From: an uncultured Eubacteriales bacterium
GTDB taxonomy: Bacteria > Bacillota > Clostridia > Peptostreptococcales > Anaerovoracaceae
NCBI GenBank assembly: GCA_902773835.1
Contig: CACYFZ010000002.1
Coordinates: forward strand, 102,488 to 166,487
DNA: 64,000 bases
Direction of reading: 5' to 3'
Shown: positions 58,398-64,000 of the stretch, piece by piece
How positions within the stretch are numbered: the stretch's first letter is position 1
Layout of the letters: each line of letters begins with the position of its first letter
Made by a program: the position numbers and the translations under genes
Notes under the pieces: generated by a model
The model's database searches: none
Told to the model about the DNA's origin: nothing
What the model saw: the letters and a program-made list of their open reading frames with translations, nothing else

Positions 58398-61300
58398 TCA
58401 CTCCGTCCTGAGTGCCACAACGGGATCCTTTCTGGCTGCCATTCCGGACGGCAGAAGTCCTGCAATCACAGTGAGAAGCACGCTGATTACTATTAGGGCT
58501 ATTCCGCCGTAAAGCGGAAGTATTGCTTTAAGTGCCGCTATCTTGGTCAGGTTTATAAGGACCTTGTTTATTGGAATCAGAAGGAGGAGGCTGGCGCCGA
58601 TTCCTATCACACCGGCGATAAGTCCAATGATTATTGTCTCTGCGTTAAATATGCGAGATATGTCTCTTTTGGATGCACCGATTGCCCTGAGAATCCCGAT
58701 TTCTTTGGTTCTCTCCAACACGGAGATATAAGTTATAACTCCGATCATTATCGAGGAAACTATAAGCGAAATCGCCACGAAGGCTATAAGCACATAACTT
58801 ACGGCGTTGGTAATAGACTTAACCGATTTGATTAAAACACCCGCGATGTCCGTATAGCTTATTACCAAGTCCTCGTCTCCGGCATCCTGCATTTTTTGGT
58901 TGTATTCTTCTATGAAGTCCATGAACTTCTCCTTGGACTCAAAGTCTTTAAGGTAGAAGGATATGGACGTAGGATTCCTTAAGTCGGCATAGCCGAGCTT
59001 CCTGAGATTTGACTCATAATTGGTCTCTCCACCGCCGGATACATAGGCTGTGATCAGGCGTGTGAGCTCATCTTCATCCATCTTCATAGTGAAAGCGTCT
59101 GCAATGCCGGAAGCGTCGACATTGAACTGGCTGCCGACTGCATTGGCTGTTGCCTCCAGTGCAGGAGGGAAGTTTTTCAGTGTGCTTTCCAGCGCGATGC
59201 CTTCGGCATATGCGGCTACTGCGTTTGCAATATCTTCACTCTTAAAGAAGTCTTTTGTTGCCGCAGAAAGACTGTCTTTCAGTATTGAGAGAGAGACTTT
59301 TCCTTCCTGATCATCCAATGCTTCTATCAGCTCGTCTACACTAATATTGAATTGCTTGGCAATAGCTTCTGCGGTTGCCCCGCTCGGATCTGCTTCTATC
59401 TGAGCTTTGTATTCATCGACTGTAGCTGTCCACTGATTTCGCCATTCTTTTCCGTCTGTCTTTAACTGCATGGCATACTTTTTAAGCAGTTTGTTGATCA
59501 TCGCTTTGTGAGCGCCGGAGCCCAGATTATTACTCAGGGCTTCATCTATGGCTTCATCGTCAAACGGAACAGAATAAATCTTATCTTTATCCTGACTCAT
59601 TAAATCCCTCACCATACTCTCCGCGCTACTGCCGGTGGAGGCCATGATGTCTTTTATCATGCCCTCGGGATTTGAATCTTCCATGGCATCAGCGGCTATT
59701 TCAGCAATCTCCTTTTTTACCGCATTGGGATCGATGTCGCCTCCGAGAGCACTGGCGAGTTTGCCTTCGTCGATACTTATCATATCCTCAAAGCCGAGAC
59801 CCTCGCCGCTGTTGTTTTGAACTTCTTCGAATGTCTTCCCGCTGAAAACATCCACGTCCTTTTGGGCCAACTGCATCTTAACTATGTCTGAATCTTTGGC
59901 GTAGTCGATCATATGCTTAGCCAGAGTCGGAAGATAACCTATGCCGGAATCCATCGCGTTGGCGTTGTTCTTTTCCTTGGCGCAGACGATGCCGGTGATT
60001 TTCAATTTCTCGGAATTCTTGATGAGATCTTCCATATATTCATCATCGTCTGTCATATCCTCCCAAACGGAGTAGGAATCGTTTTGTCTGTACGTGTCGC
60101 AGGAATTAACGAGGGCAAATTCCTTGCCGATGAAGTCATCGTAGGTCCACTCAAGCTGTTTGTTGTTATTTTCTACTTCCTTGCCGTTCATGACATCGTT
60201 GATCATGTCCTTGAGCTCCTGAGGATCTCTCAGGCCCAGGGTGTACACGATGTAGTCGTTCAGCTGATCCTCGCTGTCCAGCACCAAAAGGAGTTCGTCG
60301 TATTTTTCAGGCCACTTGCCCGCCAATACTTTGTATTGGGATTTCAGCAAAGCCTCGTTATCCATGAGCTGGAAAAACACATCTGAGTTCATCATCGAGA
60401 ACGAGTTGGTCTGGAAGCCGTTCATGTACGACTGCATTATGGAGCCCGGGCTTACGCGAAGAGGACCGTACTTCAGGTCCGTTGAATAAATGTATACGGA
60501 AAGTCCGTAGCCGTATTCGTAGGCGTTAAACCACGGTTTTATCTTCTTCTCGTTGGCGTCGAGGTGGCGTTTAAAGGCAGCCAGGTCATTGGATCCGACG
60601 CTGGCCAGAAGATCTGTCATAATCTGCTGCTCATGAATATTGTTGCCCGAGGCCTCGCCCTCCGTATCTTGGGCATTGGTCATAAAGGCGGTTATCATGG
60701 AGCTCATATCCGCAGTCTCGGACTGAATGGTGAGAGGATAGGACGCGAGTGTGTCCTCCTCGAGTTTATCTATATATCTTTGGAAACCGTTGGAAACGGA
60801 AAGTATCAGGGCAATCCCGATGATCCCTATGCTGCCGGCAAACGCAGTAAGGATTGTCCTGGCTTTCTTGGTCATGAGGTTGTTCAATGAAAGTGAAAGC
60901 GCCGTGAGCATGGACATGGATTTGTTGCGCTTTCTGCGGGCTTTTCTTTCTGATGCCGAATTTACGCGAGAATTTATGAGCCCTGCACCGGATGCTGCGC
61001 CTGGGATGTACGGATCGCTGTCGCTTTTTATCTGCCCGTCGGACAGTCTTACTATCCTGGTGGAATATCTCTCGGCCAGCTCGGGGTTGTGGGTAACCAT
61101 GATAACCAGCTTTCTTGTAGAAATATCCTTGAGTATATCCATTACCTGCGTGCTGGTTTCGGTATCCAGCGCACCCGTAGGTTCATCCGCCAGGATGATA
61201 TCCGGATCGTTAATAAGGGCGCGGGCTATGGCTACGCGCTGAACCTGTCCACCGGACATCTCCGCAGGCTTTTTATTAATTTGATCTCCGAGCCCGACCT

Positions 61301-61682
61301 GCTGAAGGGCCTCAACTGCACGTCTGCGTCTCTCTCCCTTGCTTATACCGGAGAGAGTCAGCGCGAGCTCTACGTTTTTCAGCACAGTCTGGTGGGAAAT
61401 CAGGTTATAGCTTTGGAAGACGAAACCGATGGAATTGTTTCTGTAAGCATCCCAGTCCGCATCCTTGTATTCCTTGGTGCTGATGCCGTTTATGATAAGG
61501 TCTCCCGAAGTATACTGATCCAGGCCGCCGAGTATGTTCAGCATGGTGGTCTTACCGCAGCCTGAAGGTCCGAGAACGGAAACGAACTCGCTTTCTCTGA
61601 AAGCGAGACTTACTCCGCGGAGGGCCTTCACGGTTTCGGCGCCGGTCCTGTATTCCTTTGAGATGTTCCTTAATTCGAGCAT
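58398..61682 (-). CDS. Fused ABC transporter: MacB-type ATPase and FtsX-like permease
   Basis: A 1094-residue single-chain exporter half. The N-terminal ATPase (~1-235) has Walker A GPSGCGKTT, signature MSGGQVQRVAIARA, Walker B DIILADEPTGALD and H-loop VMVTHNPE. A membrane segment at ~275-300 is followed by a ~650-residue extracellular region and three C-terminal FtsX helices (MacB topology). The large outside domain is acidic and repeats short helical units. The start is the ATG at 61682 (MLELRNISKEY); the frame opens earlier at 61715. MacB-like pumps use mechanical coupling to move peptides or lipoproteins. The substrate is unknown. Confidence 0.87.
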   Translation of the reverse strand: MLELRNISKEYRTGAETVKALRGVSLAFRESEFVSVLGPSGCGKTTMLNILGGLDQYTSGDLIINGISTKEYKDADWDAYRNNSIGFVFQSYNLISHQTVLKNVELALTLSGISKGERRRRAVEALQQVGLGDQINKKPAEMSGGQVQRVAIARALINDPDIILADEPTGALDTETSTQVMDILKDISTRKLVIMVTHNPELAERYSTRIVRLSDGQIKSDSDPYIPGAASGAGLINSRVNSASERKARRKRNKSMSMLTALSLSLNNLMTKKARTILTAFAGSIGIIGIALILSVSNGFQRYIDKLEEDTLASYPLTIQSETADMSSMITAFMTNAQDTEGEASGNNIHEQQIMTDLLASVGSNDLAAFKRHLDANEKKIKPWFNAYEYGYGLSVYIYSTDLKYGPLRVSPGSIMQSYMNGFQTNSFSMMNSDVFFQLMDNEALLKSQYKVLAGKWPEKYDELLLVLDSEDQLNDYIVYTLGLRDPQELKDMINDVMNGKEVENNNKQLEWTYDDFIGKEFALVNSCDTYRQNDSYSVWEDMTDDDEYMEDLIKNSEKLKITGIVCAKEKNNANAMDSGIGYLPTLAKHMIDYAKDSDIVKMQLAQKDVDVFSGKTFEEVQNNSGEGLGFEDMISIDEGKLASALGGDIDPNAVKKEIAEIAADAMEDSNPEGMIKDIMASTGSSAESMVRDLMSQDKDKIYSVPFDDEAIDEALSNNLGSGAHKAMINKLLKKYAMQLKTDGKEWRNQWTATVDEYKAQIEADPSGATAEAIAKQFNISVDELIEALDDQEGKVSLSILKDSLSAATKDFFKSEDIANAVAAYAEGIALESTLKNFPPALEATANAVGSQFNVDASGIADAFTMKMDEDELTRLITAYVSGGGETNYESNLRKLGYADLRNPTSISFYLKDFESKEKFMDFIEEYNQKMQDAGDEDLVISYTDIAGVLIKSVKSITNAVSYVLIAFVAISLIVSSIMIGVITYISVLERTKEIGILRAIGASKRDISRIFNAETIIIGLIAGVIGIGASLLLLIPINKVLINLTKIAALKAILPLYGGIALIVISVLLTVIAGLLPSGMAARKDPVVALRTE

Positions 61683-61768
61683 AGTTATTGATTGTAAACT
61701 TATAAAACAATGCAAAGATATTCTACATCAATAATGTGTTATACAGGTGGATATATACAAGTTTTAAT

Positions 61769-61776
61769 GTTAGTAT
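61769..61776 (+). promoter_or_regulatory. -10 box abutting the MtnA-like gene start
   Basis: TAGTAT (61771-61776) with a preceding TG lies six bases before the ATG at 61783. No ribosome binding site is present. TGGATA, 17 bases upstream, could be a -35 box. Confidence 0.45.
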
Positions 61777-61782
61777 TTTCGT

Positions 61783-62838
61783 ATGGAAAGACAGGATAAA
61801 GATTTAGCTTGGATGCTGCAATTTGAGAATATTGCATGGTACGAGAACGGCAGGGTGGATATACTGGATCGCAGGATATACCCGATTGAAGTTCGAAAAG
61901 TGTCGTGCCGTTCGCACCGGGAGGTGGCGGCCGCCATTAAGGATATGGTTACGCAGAGCGCGGGGCCTTATGTTGCGTGCTCCATGGGTATGGCCCTGGC
62001 GGCCTATGAATGCAGGGGCCGCGCCGAGGCCGAGCAGATTGCTTACCTCGAGGACGCTGCCTATACCATTTCGCATGCTCGGCCTACTACGACCTGGCGC
62101 ATGCAGAAGATTTGCGAATCCTGCCTGGCCGTAGCACGCGAGGCGCTCGCGTCCGGCGCGGCAGATGTGTCCGAAGTAATTAAAGAGTTCGCAGTAGAGC
62201 AGAACAATCAAAGATATGCCGGAATAGGCGTGGTCGGAAGATATCTGGCAGAGCTGTTCCCGAGCAAGGGAGCAATTATGACACAATGCTTCGCAGAGAC
62301 CATAGTGGGCATGATGCTCCGCGAGGCCAAGGCACAGAATAAGGACATAAAGCTTTTTTGCCCTGAGACCAGACCGTTCTTTCAGGGTTCACGCCTGACG
62401 GCAAGCGTATGCCACGATATGGGATTTGATGTGACTGTCATAACCGACAATATGCCGGCAGCCGTAATGAAGAATGAGGGCATAGACCTCTTCACCTCCG
62501 CGGCAGATGTAATATGCTGCGACGGTCATGTGGTCAACAAAGTGGGAACATATCAGATAGCAATTGCCGCTAAGTATCACGGCATTCCGTACTATGTGAG
62601 CGGAGCGCCGGACCAGGGGCATATTACAATAGATACGGTGCAGATTGAGATGAGAAATCCGGATGATGTGCTGGAAGCCATAGGACAACCGACGGCCAAT
62701 CAAAACGTAAAGGGCTATTATCCGGCATTCGACATAACGCCGCCTGAGCTCGTGACCGGTGTGGTCACGGATCAAGGCGTATTAAATCCGCTGAAACTGG
62801 CCGACTATGAGGCCGGTCCGGATGACTTCTTGGTCTGA
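61783..62838 (+). CDS. MtnA/eIF2B-like sugar-1-phosphate isomerase
   Basis: A 351-residue member of the eIF2B/MtnA family of aldose-1-phosphate isomerases (methylthioribose-1-phosphate or ribose-1,5-bisphosphate type). ETRPFFQGSRLTA and DGHVVNKVGTYQIA match the family active-site segments, and the cysteine in TQCFAETI fits the catalytic position. The usual GADRIAANGDV stretch is shortened to CCDGHVV. That makes strict methionine-salvage function uncertain. It has no neighbouring salvage genes. Its end overlaps the convergent transporter gene by 34 bases. Confidence 0.75.
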   Translation: MERQDKDLAWMLQFENIAWYENGRVDILDRRIYPIEVRKVSCRSHREVAAAIKDMVTQSAGPYVACSMGMALAAYECRGRAEAEQIAYLEDAAYTISHARPTTTWRMQKICESCLAVAREALASGAADVSEVIKEFAVEQNNQRYAGIGVVGRYLAELFPSKGAIMTQCFAETIVGMMLREAKAQNKDIKLFCPETRPFFQGSRLTASVCHDMGFDVTVITDNMPAAVMKNEGIDLFTSAADVICCDGHVVNKVGTYQIAIAAKYHGIPYYVSGAPDQGHITIDTVQIEMRNPDDVLEAIGQPTANQNVKGYYPAFDITPPELVTGVVTDQGVLNPLKLADYEAGPDDFLV

Positions 62839-63692
62839 ATCAGGTAAGGGTATACGATGGATAAGATAATCAGAATGGCTCCGACGATTATGCTCGGGGT
62901 CATTTTTTCGTGAAGGAATATGACACCGAGGACGGAGGCTGACAAAGGGTTGGTGACGGTCAGAAGACCTGCGCGCTCAGGAGTTGTGTATTTTTGGCCG
63001 AGGGGCTGAATCGTAAATCCGACTCCGCTGCAGATAATTGCCAGCGCTAAAATTGCGCCCCATTCGGTGCTGCTCTGTGGCATCCTTATTTCCTCGAAGA
63101 AAAGAGCACCGATAAATGAAAACAGCGCTATAAACAACAGCTGATAAACCGCTATGTGCATTGGATCGTCGTTCTTGGCGGCGTGATCCGTAATTATTAC
63201 CGATGTCGAATACCAGAAGGCTCCGCCGAGAACCAAAAGCTCTCCCGTGCTGAACCCGATCTTATCTCCCTTAAGCGTCAGGAAGCCTACACCCGCTAAG
63301 GCGATAAGCGAGCAAATAACAGTCATCTTATCCGGAAACTTTCTCGCAAGAATACAGGTTATGATAGGAACCATTACGACTACCGTGCCTTCCAGGAAAG
63401 CGGTGACGGTAGAAGTAGTGGTCTGAAGCCCTTTAAGCTCAAAAGCCATTGAAAGGAAGAGGGCGAATCCGAGCAGTGCGGAATGTGCCAGCTCCTTCCT
63501 TGTCACGCTGACCAAATGCTTTCTGAACAAAAGACCGATGAGAACAAAGGCGATAAGATTACGACAGCCCATCAGAAGGAAGGGGCCCATGGTTCGCATG
63601 CCGATTTTGGCGAATAAAAGAGAACTGCCCCTGAGAGCCAGCGCAGTTCCGACCAATATCTCCCCTCGTCTTTCGTTCATTTCAAATTTCAT
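62805..63692 (-). CDS. DMT-superfamily transporter (EamA domain)
   Basis: A 295-residue, ten-helix drug/metabolite transporter with two EamA repeats. GRNLIAFVLIG-type text in the first half and LGQKYTTPERAGLLTVTNPLSASVLGVIFL in the second are typical. I use the ATG at 63692; the frame continues upstream but through a hairpin and low-complexity sequence without family similarity. ATG 63680 is an alternative. Its substrate is unknown. Confidence 0.82.
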   Translation of the reverse strand: MKFEMNERRGEILVGTALALRGSSLLFAKIGMRTMGPFLLMGCRNLIAFVLIGLLFRKHLVSVTRKELAHSALLGFALFLSMAFELKGLQTTTSTVTAFLEGTVVVMVPIITCILARKFPDKMTVICSLIALAGVGFLTLKGDKIGFSTGELLVLGGAFWYSTSVIITDHAAKNDDPMHIAVYQLLFIALFSFIGALFFEEIRMPQSSTEWGAILALAIICSGVGFTIQPLGQKYTTPERAGLLTVTNPLSASVLGVIFLHEKMTPSIIVGAILIILSIVYPYLIQTKKSSGPAS

Positions 63693-63705
63693 CGTGCCAC
63701 TTTTT

Positions 63706-63748
63706 CGGCAAGGAGACCCCGTCTTCTTAAGGTGGGGAGGAATTGCCG
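63706..63748. repeat. Inverted repeat just upstream of the DMT transporter start
   Basis: CGGCAA/TTGCCG (63706-63711, 63743-63748) with an inner CCCC/GGGG pair. On the transporter mRNA it ends about 14 bases before the ATG, so it may limit ribosome access. There is no T run on either side. Confidence 0.5.
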
Positions 63749-64000
63749 GTCCTACTTTCTTAATCGTTGTGTTTGAAATAGCTATTGTGATTGTCTGTTG
63801 TGCGCGTTTCGCCCCCCGCCCCAAACGGGCAGCCCGCCCGGCTTACGCGCCTTGTTTTCTCTTGTTCTTTGTGCCTGTATGTATTGAAAATACTGAGGTT
63901 TACGTTGATTGCATAGCTAAGTTCCGCCACCGTCAACAGCTTGAAATTGCAGGGTTCAGTTCCGATGGCTTGAGCTTAACCCTTGCACATAAACTCAATA
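63749..64000. other. Region without a supported gene
   Basis: GC-rich text at 63812-63850, including the palindrome CGGGC-A-GCCCG, is followed by AT-rich text. A + strand frame stays open to the window edge, but it lacks a ribosome binding site and known motifs, so I do not call a gene. Confidence 0.4.

Noticed and set aside
63830..64000. + strand frame open to the window edge
   Set aside because: No ribosome binding site and no family motif; too short to judge without the next sequence.

Overview
The window looks like the chromosome of an anaerobic, low-to-mid GC Clostridia-type member of the Bacillota. The evidence is a Re-type citrate synthase, a rubredoxin, the rpsF-ssb-rpsR order, clear AGGAGG ribosome binding sites, a Mn2+ (yybP-ykoY) riboswitch and wall-teichoic-acid-type enzymes. 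A placement near Eubacteriales family XIII is only a guess. I found no tRNA, rRNA, CRISPR array, phage or intact insertion sequence.

Region 1 (1-35 kb) is mostly envelope biology. A + strand run makes a TDP-amino sugar (rfbB, wecE), isomerises hexose phosphate (pgi), starts a lipid-linked polymer (tagO/wecA type) and encodes a YfhO-like membrane protein. A second transcript encodes a polyprenyl-phosphate glycosyltransferase, two SMR-type flippase-like proteins and an ATP-grasp ligase. On the - strand lies a five-gene Dlt-like aminoacylation operon (AMP ligase, carrier protein, PLP decarboxylase, MBOAT, SGNH protein). Its ligase has an in-frame TAA at codon 14. Next come a GDPD-metallophosphatase fusion, a CDP-glycerol phosphotransferase, a D,D-carboxypeptidase and a membrane acyltransferase. 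After rpsF-ssb-rpsR there are two convergent surface proteins sharing a C-terminal domain, a tandem LicD protein, a PurL-like protein that has lost its catalytic residues, rubredoxin and a large repeat lipoprotein.

Region 2 (35-44 kb) holds plsC, trpS, a MATE exporter, a P-type ATPase behind a Mn2+ riboswitch, an alanine/glycine symporter and a flavodoxin-like protein. A block of stacked GC-rich hairpins of unknown nature lies between trpS and the MATE gene.

Region 3 (44-55.4 kb) is a citrate island. Re-citrate synthase, aconitase and NADP-isocitrate dehydrogenase form the oxidative branch to 2-oxoglutarate. They are followed by citrate lyase (citD, citE, citF), a LysR regulator, citC and a citX-citG fusion. 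GntR-like palindromes sit on the synthase promoter, and another palindrome sits on the citC -35 box.

Region 4 (55.4-64 kb) holds an alternate-family ornithine cyclodeaminase-like protein, an AEC transporter, MntP, a fused ABC transporter, an MtnA-like isomerase and a DMT transporter. The last 180 bases have no supported gene.
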